64,000 bases of DNA from Semisulcospira habei. Taxonomy: Eukaryota; Mollusca; Gastropoda; Semisulcospiridae. A model generated the notes under the pieces. The model was not told where the DNA came from. It searched no databases and saw only the letters and a list, made by a program, of their open reading frames with translations. Made by a program: the position numbers and the translations under genes. Positions within the stretch are counted from its first letter, which is position 1; every line of letters starts with the position of its first letter. The stretch covers positions 178,059,111 through 178,123,110 of the forward strand of contig BTPG01000001.1 of the NCBI GenBank assembly GCA_036245525.1, given 5' to 3'. Positions 1 to 11,200 of the stretch are shown here, piece after piece.

Positions 1-115
1 AGAAATGTGGAAGATGAATAAGAACACAGTTTAGTCAACTGTGAACTGGTTTGTCCTCGTTTTTCCAAAGCATGTCCCTTTCTTTACATGTTTGGCAGTC
101 ACCTTTGTTGGTGTG
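1..115 (+). mobile_element. 3' tail fragment of a Penelope-like element
   Basis: The stretch around 80-115 (TTGGCAGTCACCTTTGTTGG) and the preceding CTTTCTTTACATG resemble the 3' end of the Penelope-like element at 5215-5300, which contains CTTGGCAGTCACCTTTTTGG. It is truncated at the window edge. Low identity outside the shared core makes the assignment tentative. Confidence 0.45.
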
Positions 116-239
116 GATCAAAGGAAAACGTTACAAAATTCACTAGATAAACAACTGGCTTGACCCTCCCAATAGTTGCTAATATATATGTGTGTTTGTC
201 TGTGTGTGTGCGTGTGTATTGCAGAATCCTTTGTTTCTC

Positions 240-350
240 TGGCTTTATGACCCCTCCACTCCCACTCTTTATCTGTAAAGCACTTTGAGCTTACTTTTAC
301 TTTGGGATAAGAGCTATATAAGTAGCCATTATTATTATTATTATAATATT
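240..350 (+). repeat. SINE/LINE 3' tail with ATT microsatellite
   Basis: The sequence GTAAAGCACTTTGAGCTTAC, then GAGCTATATAAGTAGCC and (ATT)n, is the 3' tail layout shared by many animal SINEs and L2/CR1-type LINEs (AAGCGCTTTGAG...GCTATATAA-(ATT)n). No head or coding part was seen upstream, so this is a 3' fragment. It lies in the intron downstream of the exon at 616-704. Confidence 0.5.
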
Positions 351-392
351 CACAACTGCACTACATCTGGAGGAATGGCGAGAGGGAGTGCA

Positions 393-414
393 GGGGGGGG
401 GGGGGGGGGGGGGG
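393..414 (+). repeat. poly-G tract, 22 nt
   Basis: Uninterrupted run of 22 G on the + strand, 200 bp past the last ASAP exon in the window (poly-C on the gene's strand). Confidence 0.9.
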
Positions 415-615
415 TATTTAGTGTCCCAGTGAGATAATGCACCTCAAGAGCACCACATATAATATTATATTAACACACATATTATTGTTTTCAAAAACAC
501 CATTTGTCAATATGTGACTGCAGTTTCTATCTCACAAAGAAAGACAAAACAAATGTCACAAACAACAAACAGTATACATTTGAAAGACCATTAGCATGAA
601 AAAGTGACAACTCAC

Positions 616-704
616 ATGGGGCTGGATGGATTGGGTTTGTTTTTCTGGTCCAGGGTAGCCTCCATGATGTCGTTCAGTGCAGCATTACCAACCACTCTCG
701 CCAG
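616..704 (-). CDS. Asap: ASAP exon: ArfGAP domain continuation
   Basis: An 89-bp exon with acceptor gttttcag and donor gtgagt. It reads LARVVGNAALNDIMEATLDQ and then a K/N/P-rich stretch ending in PNPSSPM, where the last codon is completed by an exon outside the window. This matches the LLLAKNIGNxxFNEIME...KPNPxSDM part of ASAP proteins. It joins in phase with the TSQLL end of the exon at 5554. Confidence 0.94.
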
Positions 705-1243
705 CTGAAAACAACACCACACCAACTCATCCCGCCATGACAAAATTCAGCAAGAGATGAATAAGCCGTGACAGTTCATGTGTCTATATATCTGTCAGGT
801 TTCATGGAGATTTTTTCACGGCCTTTATTTTGTGGTGTTGAGCATTTGCCTACAACTGGTAATAACTAATAGCATATGTTTAAATAACATTAATTAATAT
901 CTAACACTTATTTGAAATTGTTGCTTCTCTGTGTGTGTTGCATTTTAAAATACATTGTACTTACAATATGAACTTTACTTCCGTCATTAATTAATCAGTT
1001 TTATTTGGACATGCTTACAAAATAATGATTTTATTTGAAAATTTCTGAATTTCACGCAGCTCTACATCTGTCTGTACACAGAAAGTATAAGCAGGCCATG
1101 TGGTTATGACCCTGCCTCCATTCAATCTGATCCCTGCTTCATGAAATTTGATATTGCAGCAAAAAAAAGAAAGCCTTACCTTACTGTAATTATATTCAAA
1201 AGTTTCTAGTCTGACAAAAACATGCATATATCAGCCTTTGCTA

Positions 1244-3067
1244 CTACCATAAAACTTCTAATTTTTCAGCATTTTTCCCCGACGAAATTCCTGATTTTTG
1301 CAAAATGCAGAAAAATTGGGCAAAACAAAATATTGAACCTCAATGCTGAAATATTAGAGGAAAGACTGCTCATGTCAAAAATTTGAGGAAAGATTTCCTG
1401 TGCCGAAAATTAGAGGAAAAGTAACCGCTAAATTTAATCGAAGATCATAATATACCAATACCACTCTGCACTCCGTAAAGGCCGTGGCCATCGGCTGTTA
1501 TCTCGGTGACTGACACAAAAAAATGATATGGGTAAAGACAGGCATTGGGAGGAGAGACCAGCCAACCTCAATTTTGGCTCAAGTGCAGCAGTAGAGCTTT
1601 GGGCAAAACAAAATATTGAACCTCAATGCTGAAATATTAGAGGAAAGACTGCTCATGTCAAAAATTTGAGGAAAGACTTCCTGTGCCGAAAATTAGAGGA
1701 AAAGTAACCGCTAAATTTAATCGAAGATCATAATATACCAATACCACTCTGCACTCCGTAAAGGCCGTGGCCATCGGCTGTTATCTCGGTGACTGACACA
1801 AAAAAATGATATGGGTAAAGACAGGCATTGGGAGGAGAGACCAGCCAACCTCAATTTTGGCTCAAGTGCAGCAGTAGAGCTTTGGCGTAAGCGTTGAAAA
1901 AGACACACGTGAAAATACCGCGGCCTATAGTATCTGAGAAAAATCAATACTGATCTATTTACTTTTCTCAGGACTACAAAAAAATTTGATTGGTTGATTC
2001 TTACAGCATTTCATACACTAAATCTCATTGGCTAAGAAATAATTAACACAAAGTGCACACCTGTGAAAGCCCATGCTTTAATAGAAACAATGAATCGGTG
2101 TACTTCTGGCGTTACAGAGTGATCACAGTGTTCTCTGAAAAGCCAGGGGTTTCAATCTCCTCATTATATTTTCAAGCTTGCCTAACAGCAATACCCCATG
2201 GCCCACACCATATAAGCTTGTCCTGACAGTGAAAAGATCTCCCGTCACCATAGATCAAAGCGGCTTAGGGATTAAACGCATCAGGAAAAAGCATCTCACA
2301 CACCAAAATTAGTACCGATACCTTCGTAAGCCATAAGCAGGCCGCCATATATTATACGTAAGTAGCAGATCTGTGTGAATAAACTGACATGTAAACAGGC
2401 CATCAACTGAGACACTAGCCAAACAATACAACCCAGTTTCTCATCTAACCACCCGGCACCCGAGACATAGCCTCCAGCCTTAGAAACGGCAGGGGCTCAT
2501 GAGAACTTGGCTTGTGCTGGCTGCGAGCGACTTCATTTATGTCTTTGGCTGAATGCACTGCGTGTCGAAGTAGCCATACCATCTTATCAAGCCCGGCTGA
2601 CTCGGCACAACGCAAGTGAATAGTGAATGACAACCATCCTCTCCCCAATCGGAATAACCGAGTTGTATATAACTAAGCGTGGATGGGGCAGCAAAGCATG
2701 CCTACGGTTAATGCAGCATACGAGGGAACATGAGGATCTACATTTTGCGGATGGTACCCGGTAGGTTCACCTAAGGCATTGCATCACTCAAGCGTCACGC
2801 GGCGGTTTAGACCAGTTACAGTATACCCACAGTACTGTAAAGCCGCATAAAGTACGCGGTCATGGCGGCCGTCACTTTGTCTTCTCTGCTGGCTGTAAAG
2901 GGAATTTGTATCCTCCAACTGCCGAAAATTTCTTCTAATTGCCAAAAATAGATTTCAACCAAATTGCAAATTGAAACTTTAGAGCAATGCTGATAATCAG
3001 CTTTTAACATTTGCTGAAAATTTTGAGGAAAAAAAAAACAACTGAAAAATTATAAGTTTTACGGTAG
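1244..3067. mobile_element. non-autonomous DNA transposon with about 27-bp TIRs
   Basis: The left end CTACCATAAAACTTCTAATT and the right end, read in reverse complement (CTACCGTAAAACTTATAATT), match at about 24 of 27 positions and end in TTTTTCAG. Both ends are flanked by TA (1242-1243 and 3068-3069), which would fit a TA-target Tc1/mariner/pogo-type element. No transposase was recognised inside. The interior holds a recent tandem duplication (1318-1883); the rest (1884-3030) shows no recognisable feature. Confidence 0.55.
1318..1883. repeat. 283-bp tandem duplication, two copies
   Basis: Positions 1318-1600 are repeated at 1601-1883 with essentially complete identity; the one difference noticed is GATTTCCTG versus GACTTCCTG. 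The high identity implies a recent duplication (or an assembly duplication). No coding potential was recognised in the unit. Confidence 0.9.
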
Positions 3068-3484
3068 TATTCAATGTATCTCTGTAAAGACCTGAAAGTG
3101 TGCAACAAATCTGCTCCATGTATTCTGCTGAGCTTTTCACACATTGTACAGAATGAAATCTGATGGTATCTGTCCTCAATTTATTTATTCACCCCTGTCT
3201 CATGCTAAAAGCATCAGTATTTCTTTCATGGGAATAGCAGACAATTTTTGTTTGACGTGATCAAAGAAAACCATAAGAAACTGGAGGGAAACACATGCTT
3301 GATTTGTTTTCTTTTATTTACAACTGCCTTGTTATGAAAATGAAACTCCCAACCTGATACAGGCTCAAATTGTTTGTATGCCTCAAATTTTCTCAAATCA
3401 GAAGAATCCGGAGAAATAAATCATGGATGCAGGTGAATCAGATGGTGCCAGAAAGGATCTCTCCAAACGGTTCAAAAACTTAGT

Positions 3485-4122
3485 CGCGCGAGTACACTGC
3501 AGACTAAACCTACCGCTGATAGTGACAGGCCTATCGTAACCATGATCTACCATCCCCACACCAATCCGGTGCGTAAAATCTTTCTTTCTAACTGGGGTCT
3601 TTTGTCATCCAGTCAAGAATCTGCTGCTATCTTTTCTGAACCTCTGTTGGTAGCTTTCAAGAGGGATATTAATTTGCGGGACATGCTTGTTCGCTCTACT
3701 CTCAAGCCTCGTCATACCACCAGAGCCTCCGGCTCCACTCCGTGCAATGTTCCTAATTGCAAGACGTGTCCTTTTATTTGCCCTTCCACCGTGGTGAATG
3801 GTCCACGTTACAAATTCAACATAGACAGATACTTCACGTGATTTATGTCATCTCCTGTGTGAAATGCGGCCAACTCTATGTTGGAGAGACGGAAAGAACC
3901 ATCAACGACCGTTTCAAAGAACATCTTCAGTCTGTCAAGTACCAATACAACAGACCGGTCGGACGACATTTCAATCAGGCCGACCACTCCATCTCAGACA
4001 TTCGAGTTAAAGGCCTCTGGCTTATGCAAGCCAGTAATGTCTGGGCCAGGAAAGACCGTGAAAAATTTCTGATTAATAAACTGGGCACTGTGGCGCCACT
4101 CGGGATGAATATGAAAGATTAA
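3485..4122 (+). pseudogene. Penelope-like RT C-terminus plus GIY-YIG endonuclease, frameshifted
   Basis: Frame one (to 3841) reads IVTMIYHPHTNPVRKIFLSN and later LRDMLVRSTL and CNVPNCKTC, the linker between RT and endonuclease in Penelope-type proteins. The frame is lost at about 3838 and the protein continues in another frame with VIYVISCVKCGQLYVGETER, the GIY-YIG catalytic region, then NDRFKEHL and WARKDREKFLINKL to a stop at 4122. A single-base lesion separates the two frames. In the family, GIY-YIG cuts the target DNA to prime reverse transcription; this copy cannot encode a full protein. Confidence 0.85.
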
Positions 4123-4439
4123 CATTGTTTACCTTGCTTGTGTCTGCTACTTTACCTCACTGATTTACTACTCACTAATCAGTTAGGTGAGGTTGGCGCT
4201 GGTTGATATGTACATTTCCCTTGGGGACTTTCTCAGCGCTGGCCGAACGTTTAGTTGGATCCCTTGCCCTTCCCTGTCGGGCACCGGGTCTCCGGCTCAC
4301 GGTTTGATACGCGGTTTTGGGGCGGGGCGATCGTGTGCATCCCTTGGGGATGTATGTGGTCGTCTTGTTGCGTGCCTGTGTGTTTTTCTGTGGGCTGGTG
4401 GGTGCCTGTTGGGTGGGGTTGGTGGCTCTGGCTGGTTGT

Positions 4440-4874
4440 CTTCCGCCCCCCCCCCCCCCCCCCCAACCATTTTTTTTTTTTTTTCCCTTCCTCCTTACTC
4501 CTTTCCCCCCCCCCCCATCTCTCTCTCTCTCTCTCTCTCCCCCCCCCCCCCCCCTTATTTTTTGAATTACCCTTGAAGACAGTTTCACAACTACCTACTC
4601 TCCACTTATACCAATATTCTCTTACTGAATTTGATTCTTTGCTTTGTTTTCATGACTTATTACTTGTTGTGTACCGTGCTAAATGCTGGGTTTTTTTTCC
4701 CGGGGTCCTCCCGTTTTTCCCCCGAGGTAGTCCTCAACTTGAAGGTGATATAAAGTTTGCCTTCGGGTTGGTGTTTAGCAGGCTTTGTGTATTAGACACT
4801 CAGCCTACTTCGTGCCCAAGGGTACTCCCCGTTCGTTCTCTCTCTCTTTCTCTCTCTCCGTCTCGCTCTCTCTT

Positions 4875-4919
<45 letters not shown>

Positions 4920-4935
4920 GGCCTCATCTACACGC
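4440..4935 (+). repeat. C, T and CT low-complexity tracts in Penelope-like 3' region
   Basis: Poly-C (about 4445-4463, 4506-4517, 4538-4553), poly-T and (CT)n blocks (4520-4538, 4843-4920). Long open frames here are only an artefact of pyrimidine-rich sequence. Confidence 0.9.
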
Positions 4936-5553
4936 CTTTGCTTTCGCTCGCTCCTGCACGTGCTTGCACACACTCTTGTCTCTCGTGTTCAGGTTCTTTC
5001 CGAGTCTCTCTCTTACGCGATTTTTCGTTGACGTCATTTTTACTTTTTCCGCACTTTTGTTCTTCCTTTTATTTTATTTTACGTCACCTCCTTCAGTTGC
5101 CACATTCCTTCTGCCATTGAAGATAAGTAGCGGCTAATCTCTATGTTTGTTTGTTTGTCTATTTTGACAAAGGGTATTTACCCGAAATATTAATAAATTG
5201 TGTTGTACCCGTCTTTTCTAAGCGTGTTTCTTTCTCCGTTGGGTACTTCTTTGCATCTTACACGCTTGGCAGTCACCTTTTTGGTCTGGATTGGTGCCAG
5301 AATAGCTCAGCGGCCCTAGGCACCCCGCCCTGAACTATTATGGTCATGTCCCCTGAACTGTGGTAATCAAAAACTCGCAAATGTGAGAATTTGGCTGTAA
5401 GTCTTAAATGCGGTTAGCAGTATGGTAACTGAATCAATGAACTGTTGATATATGAATAGGGAGAAAGGATGATTACACCATCTCCCTCGACACATGTTTA
5501 CCATCAGTCTACAAGCAAGCCACATGAGAGAAGTGTGGTGCAGTAATGCTCAC

Positions 5554-5687
5554 CAAGAGTTGTGAGGTACCAAGGGCATCAATGACTGAACTCTGTGTGC
5601 GTGAGATATGCACCCCCAGCTCTCTGTGTATCCCACAGCACTCCAAGCATATCATGACACCAAGGTTGGTGGATAACCACTCAGGAT
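5554..5687 (-). CDS. Asap: ASAP exon: ArfGAP catalytic core
   Basis: A 134-bp exon with acceptor ttttgtgtag and donor gtgagc. It encodes [20 protein letters not shown] and then [12 protein letters not shown] through GTSQLL. CLEC supplies the third and fourth zinc ligands, so the full finger is C-x2-C-x16-C-x2-C across two exons. The Arg in GIHRELG is at the position of the catalytic arginine finger of ArfGAPs. All residues needed for GAP activity that can be checked here are present, so the gene looks functional. Confidence 0.96.
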
Positions 5688-5807
5688 CTACACAAAACAA
5701 TACACAGCATACAGCACTCACCTAGTACATGGGCTGCATGCAGGTTATGGCTCTCTGTCCAGATCAGTTCTCAAAGACAGAATTAGATGTGCAGTATGTT
5801 CTTTTAA

Positions 5808-5863
5808 CCCCCTTGTGCAGCATCCAATTGTACTGTTCACAGTACAGCTGGTTGCATAAGGGA
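5808..5863. mobile_element. short hairpin MITE next to TTAA
   Basis: Starts CCCCCTTGTGCAGC directly after TTAA (5804-5807) and folds back through GTACTG-TTCA-CAGTAC to GGTTGCATAAGGG. Related hairpins occur at 6769, 50050-50165 and 62596-62681. No coding sequence. Confidence 0.5.
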
Positions 5864-6060
5864 CAGAAATAACAGGTTCACTTTTCAAGATTTTTTACAG
5901 AAAGTGTACATTAGATTCCAGACTAGATTGCTAAAACACGTATCTGTGACCTTCGTACACACAAAAATGGGAAAATTTTGTCCTCTAAAATGGATGCCAG
6001 ACATTTCGACAGTGTAGGAAACACCCATTCAACGTCTGTCCCAAATTTTTAACAAGTTGA

Positions 6061-6290
6061 TTTGCAGAAATTTTGACTATACAAGATATAAACAAGAAAG
6101 GCAAAGAAAGCCATTGGCTCACGTGTATGACCGATCCACACATGCGACAATAAGTAAAGGGATGGTTTCTGCACCAACAAAATCCATGTTTTCTCAAAAT
6201 TTAATCAGTTTTCACACATCTGTGAAACCCCCTTGACCCTTGACCTTTGCGATGAGGGATGATGGACCGACAACCACTGGCCCAGAACAC
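6061..6290. repeat. interspersed repeat K, copy 1
   Basis: Shares with 12096-12300 and 63655-63900 the sequence AAACAAGAA-GGCAAAG, then GGCTCACGTG-ATGACCGA, a CAACAAAATCCA block and a TGACCCTTGACCTTTG motif. It is non-coding; the family is not one I can name. A copy sits at each of three places in the same gene's introns. Confidence 0.6.
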
Positions 6291-6566
6291 AGACTCACTT
6301 TTGCTTCGCACGTGAGCCAAAAACCACAAAATTGTAATTCTGAAACAATGAAATTCTGTAGTTTTTTGGAGACTGCATGATCTTGAACACCAGGAAAAAA
6401 TTTGAAATGAGACCATTGTAAAATATTTGCATGCAGCCTCGGATGAGTATAAGCTTACTTTTAAGTCATGCCCTGTCACCCATACATGTATGTATACACA
6501 GACTTCCAATACAAAAATCTATACAAGAATACCCTTGAATATCCTTGTGGGCTGCGATAGTATTAA

Positions 6567-6764
6567 CCCGTTTAGCCCCAATGCACTTCAGCAGGGGGTG
6601 GATCGAACATGATAATTCAAGGGTAGTACCCATATTAGCTTGGCGCATGAGGGTGCCAAGTTTATCTGGCACTACCCTGGAACTATCAAGGTCGATCCAT
6701 CTCCTGCATAGTCGTTAGGTTACACCTCCAAAATGTGTAAATTGCAGTATTGGGGTTAAATGGG
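6567..6764. mobile_element. TTAA-flanked MITE with long palindrome, copy 1
   Basis: Flanked by TTAA at 6563-6566 and 6765-6768. The ends CCCGTTTAGCCCCAATGCA and TTGGGGTTAAATGGG are inverted repeats, and the centre folds as AAGGGTAGTACC...GGCACTACCCTGG. The TTAA target and CCC-start termini suggest a piggyBac-type non-autonomous element. A second copy is at 49710-49876. Confidence 0.75.
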
Positions 6765-6768
6765 TTAA

Positions 6769-6840
6769 CCACCTTGTGCATGCAGCTACCAGTACTGTAT
6801 ACAGTACAGGTGATTGCATTCACTGCCATGAACACAAACT
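6769..6840. mobile_element. hairpin MITE abutting the TTAA MITE
   Basis: CCACCTTGTGCATGCAGC starts right after the TTAA at 6765-6768 and folds through AGTACTG-TATA-CAGTAC back to GGTGATTGCA. It shares its TTAA with the preceding MITE. Confidence 0.45.
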
Positions 6841-7561
6841 ATATCTTTGAAACCCTGGCAAATTCAGCGCTAAACATGTTGCCCCATCTGCCCAAGGAAT
6901 GCTACTATCAAATGAGCCCAACAATAGGTAAAGAACCTCTTGACATTTTCAGGGCTTCATGGGGTTGTTTGCCTCTTACTGATGATGCTGACATTGTCCA
7001 GGCAGCGAAGGGATTATATTATTAGTGTTGCACCCATTTGCCAATGTGTAAGTGTACATGACATGTACATGACATGCATGATACTGAGTGTAAGAGTAAG
7101 AGCAATATGCAGTGGAGAAATACACAAGTATGAGCGACAGGTAGACAGTGTTTGGGTTTTTGACAGCTGGTTAGTTTGCTTATGTACCTGGCAAAAATAC
7201 TGTTCACTGTCAAAATAGGTCCTGACGATACATGATCAGTTTAAAGTCAAGCCTTTAAAAATCAATCAAACAATGGGCGAAGGGTGTGTGTGTGTATGGT
7301 TCTAGTTAGTGTATGGTAAATGTATGGTTCTAGTTGGTGGGGAGCAGGGCGAGTGGGGGTCAAAACCTCATTGCAATTCGGTATTATGTATACATTTACC
7401 CCAGAACCAGCATTTCTAAATTCTAACCAGTATCATCTACAAGTTGTGACTTCTTGTTCTGTATTTGCCTTCAATATACCAAGAAATACTGGTTAACACG
7501 AACACTGGCAGAGTGTTAGTTCCTACACTCCCCTAAGTCAAAGACAGCATTGTTCTCTGAC

Positions 7562-7731
7562 CTGTCGCATTGCAGTCACAGCAGTACTTGTTGCCGGGCA
7601 GGCGGCGGATGCGGTCCAGGATGGAAGAGGTCAGTTCCCGCACGCTCTGGTTGAGGGAGTGCGAGTCACTGCTGTCGCGAAACGCCTTAAGTAACACCTC
7701 CTCTTTGGCATTGTTCAGCACAGAGATCCAC
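7562..7731 (-). CDS. Asap: ASAP exon: PH C-terminal helix and first half of ArfGAP zinc finger
   Basis: A 170-bp exon (1 + 168 + 1) with acceptor tgtatacag and donor gtcaga. It starts by completing Glu, then reads WISVLNNAKEEVLLKAF, the PH C-terminal helix with its conserved Trp. A linker follows, then SILDRIRRLPGNKYCCDC. The CCDC contributes the first two zinc-binding cysteines (C-x2-C) of the ArfGAP domain. The exon ends within NATD, the Asp codon being completed by the exon at 5687. Partial, degenerate copies of its 5' end occur just upstream in the intron (7771-8032). Confidence 0.95.
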
Positions 7732-8040
7732 CTGTATACAACAATATAACTGTCAAGATTACAACCACAGGGCAACACCTCTTTGTAGTCAGCATTAACA
7801 GTAGTAACAGTCATTACTATACATGTCTACACACAATACCACCTCCTCCTTGGCATTGTTGTGCACCAAGGTTTGCATAAAACACTCATTGCTCTCACAG
7901 TTGTAACAATTAATCACACAGTAGAAGCAATTATTACTATAAACCGACACACAACTCAACTTTATCCTTGGCATTGTTCCACACTGAGGTCCATCTGTAT
8001 ACAGCAATACCTCTCTGTAGTTTGCATCACACAATAGTTT
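7680..8040 (-). repeat. partial tandem triplication of an ASAP exon and its acceptor
   Basis: The 5' part of the exon at 7562-7731 recurs twice upstream. The copy near 7935-7995 keeps a tatacag acceptor-like site and can be read W-T-S-V-W-NNAK. The copy near 7825-7880 reads VHNNAKEEVVL but has no acceptor and meets a stop. Flanking intron sequence (CAACACCTCTTTGTAGTCAG versus CAATACCTCTCTGTAGTTTG) is repeated too, so the unit included exon and intron. Neither copy keeps the rest of the exon or a donor. Confidence 0.75.
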
Positions 8041-8165
8041 GCATTAACCCACTAAGTGTGAGAGACGACAGACAATGGAAAAGAGATGACAGACATACGG
8101 TGGAGTCCAGTCAACACCAACTCTGATACATGTATCACAAAATTCAGGTTAACACAAACAACGCT

Positions 8166-8226
8166 TGATTTATAATAATAATAATAATAATAATACCGGT
8201 TATTATATAGGCGCTTTTTCCCAATT
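8166..8226 (-). mobile_element. 3' tail of SINE copy 1, separated by LINE insertion
   Basis: This is the reverse complement of the SINE tail AAATTGGGAAAAAGCGCCTA, TATAATAACC and (ATT)n. It is the distal piece of the SINE whose body is at 11345-11706; the LINE between them split the SINE. Confidence 0.85.
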
Positions 8227-11200
8227 TCCTCACACTGGGACCATACGGCGTTGAGGCGTGTCCCCTGGTGGTGGATAGGGGGTCCCTCGTGAGAGGGGTG
8301 CACCGAATGAAATAAGGTGCCGTGAACCAACATGGTCTAAGGGAAGGAGACCCCGACAGAAGTAAGGGGGTTGGGCGTGGGGGTAGCTTCCCCACCCTGC
8401 AAATAAGGAAATAGCTACAGAAACGCCGACGAACAGACAAACAGCAATTCCTTTCCTGGAGGAGGAAGGTTCTTCTACCAGAAGATTTATGACGTCGTGT
8501 GGTGAAAGCCAGAAGTCTTCGGAAGCCACAGGTCCGAGCCGCCTCTCTCTATCCAGGGACACAATCATGGGCACATGAAATGTCAAGACCATGTACCAGA
8601 GCAGGAAGGCCGCCCAGATAGCAGCGGAAATGCAAAAGTATAATTTGCCCTGCTAGGTATCAGTGAAGCCAGATGGACGCAGTCTAGGCAGATGATTCTG
8701 TATTCAGGTCATGAAGAGGAGAATGCCCCTCATACAGAAGGTGTAGCATTCATGCTGTCACCAGTGGCACAGAGAGCGCTGATAGGCTGGGAACTTCTTG
8801 GGCCAAGAATTATCACAGCAGCCTTTAGAACCAGGAAAAAGATTAAGCTCAACGTCATCCAGTGTTACGCGCCCACTAATGACAGTGACGAGGAAGAGAA
8901 ACAAGAGTTCTATGACTGACTCCAGAGTGCTGTGCACAAATGTGCGGAGCGAGACATCACCATTGTCATGGGCGATTTTAATGCCAAAATAGGGGAGGAT
9001 AACACCGGATACATAGAGGTGATGGGGAGACAGGGACTAGGGGAGATGAGTGAGAACGGGGAGAGGTATGTAGACTTTTGTGCTCTAAACAGACTTGTCA
9101 TTGGAGGCAGCATCTTCCCACACAGAAGCAACTTGGGTCTCACCTGACCATACTACAGAGAACCAAATAGACCATATCTGCAAGAAATTTATAAGATCCC
9201 TTCAAGATGTTCGAGTGAGGAGGGGAGCAGATGTCGCCTCAGACCACCATCTGCTTACCTTAAGAATAAAGCTCAAGTTAAAGAAAAGCCACACAGAGAC
9301 AACAAGAAGACAGCGCTATAATGGAGGCCTCCTGAGAAAGACTGGAGTGAGAGAAGAGTTCAAACTGGTGCTGTCCAACCGGTTTCAAGCGCTACAGGAG
9401 CTAGTAAATGAAGAGGAGGCGGTCACCACAGAGCAGCAGTGGAAGGCAGTTAGAGAGGCGCTGAACTCAACCTGCAAAGACACTGTAGGGTTCAGGAAAC
9501 ACCATCACAAAGACTGGCTGTCGGCACAGACCTTGAAGAAGATAGAAGTGAGGAAGCAGAAGAAAGCAGTTGTCAACAACAGTCGCACGAGAGCAGCCAA
9601 AGCAAGGGGACAGGAGGAATACTCGGAAGCCAACTGCAAGGTGAAGAGGCGTATCAGGGCAGACAAGAGGGCCTACACAGACAGCCTGGCAGCAGAGGCA
9701 GAAAAGGCAGCAGGCTGTGGCAACATGAAACAGCTCTACGACATTACCAGAAGATTGTCGGGCAAGTATGGCCATACACAAAGACCGGTAAAAGACAAAG
9801 AAGGCAAGCCTATTGCAGACACAGCAGACCAACTCGACAGATGGGCCGAGTATTTCAAAGAAAGACTGAACAGACCCACCCCACCCAACCCCTCAGACAT
9901 CCAGCCAGCAGAGACTGACCTACCCATCAGCTGTGACAGACCCAGCCAGGAAGAGATCAGAAGAGCAGTGGCATTTTTGAAGAACGGCAAAGCAGCAGGG
10001 CCAGATGGCATCCCAGCGGACGCTCTGAAAGCAGATCTAGAGACAACAGTAGAGCTGCTGTACCCACTGTTTGGAAAGATATGGAAAGAGGAGGTGATGC
10101 CGGTTGACTGGAAGGAGGGGTACCTAATCAAGCTTCCCAAGAAAGGCGACCTCAACAAGTGTTCCAACTACAGAGGAATCACCTTGCTGTCAGTACCAGG
10201 AAATGTCTTCAACAGGATCATCCTGGAGAGAATGAAGAGCTCCATCGACCCCCAGCTGAGGCCAGCAAGCAGGAGTCAGGAAAAACCGATCAAGTACAGA
10301 CCAGATCGTCACTCTCCACATCATCGTGGAACTGTCTGGAGTGGAGCTCCCCGCTGTACATCAACTTTGTGGATTATGAGAAAGCATTTGACAGCGTGGA
10401 CCGAGAGACTTTGTGGAAACTCCTACACTACGGTGTACCCACAAAGCTCGTCTGCCTGATCAAGAGCAGCTACAATGGCATGACATGTCGCATGATCCAC
10501 GAAGGGCAGTTCACCAGGGAGCTCCAGGTCAGAACCGGCGTCACGCAGGGGTGTTTGCTGTCTCCATTCCTCTTCTTACCGACCATAGACTGGGTCATGA
10601 AGAGGACCACTGAGCAGAGAAGAAGCGGAATACAGTGGACACTGTGGACACAGCTTAACGACCTCGATTTTGCAGACGACTTGGCTTTACTGTCCCACAC
10701 TCATCAACAAATGCAGGACAAGACCACGAGGCTTGCTGACATCTCGTCCCAAGTGGGCCTCACCATCCACAAACAGAAAACAAAGGCAATGAGGCTGAAC
10801 GCAACCAGGGAAGAACCAGTCTTGCTTGCTGGCACCCCGTTGGAGGAGGTGGAGTCATTCACCTATCTCGGGAGCATCATCAACAAAAAAGGCGGCACTT
10901 ATGCAGATGTCAGAGCACAAATCGGTAAAGCAAGAGCAGCCTTTCTCCAGTTGAAAAAAGTGTGGAGTTCCAGAGAGCTGTCACAACACACCAAAGTCTG
11001 GATTTTAGATCAGCAACGTCAGACTCTGGGAGAGAACAGAGCAAATAACAGCAGAGAATGAAATTGGGTGAAGAAGATGGGGATGGATTGGTCACAGTCT
11101 CAGAAAGCCAGTTTCCAGTATCACTAGGCAGGCATTGTCATGGAACCCCCAGGGAAAAAGGAAAAGAGGCAGGCCAAGAAACACCTGGCGTAGAGACCTC

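Larger units (their letters stand above)
3480..5330 (+). mobile_element. Penelope-like element, 5'-truncated, with 3' UTR
   Basis: This is the 3' part of a Penelope-like retroelement: the last part of the RT C-terminal region, a GIY-YIG endonuclease domain, then a 3' region rich in C/T repeats that ends near 5330. The tail around 5160-5220 includes TTTACCCGAAATATTAATAA, like other Penelope-like tails. The catalytic RT core is absent, so the copy is truncated at its 5' end. The 3' tail resembles the fragment at the start of the window. Confidence 0.75.

Noticed and set aside
4175..5120. Overlapping long open frames on both strands
   Set aside because: Composed of poly-C/T and CT repeats; no protein-like composition. 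Non-coding 3' region of the Penelope-like element.
7795..8034. Additional ASAP exon
   Set aside because: Resembles the neighbouring exon, but the copies lack donor sites, one lacks an acceptor, and stops follow; treated as partial duplications.
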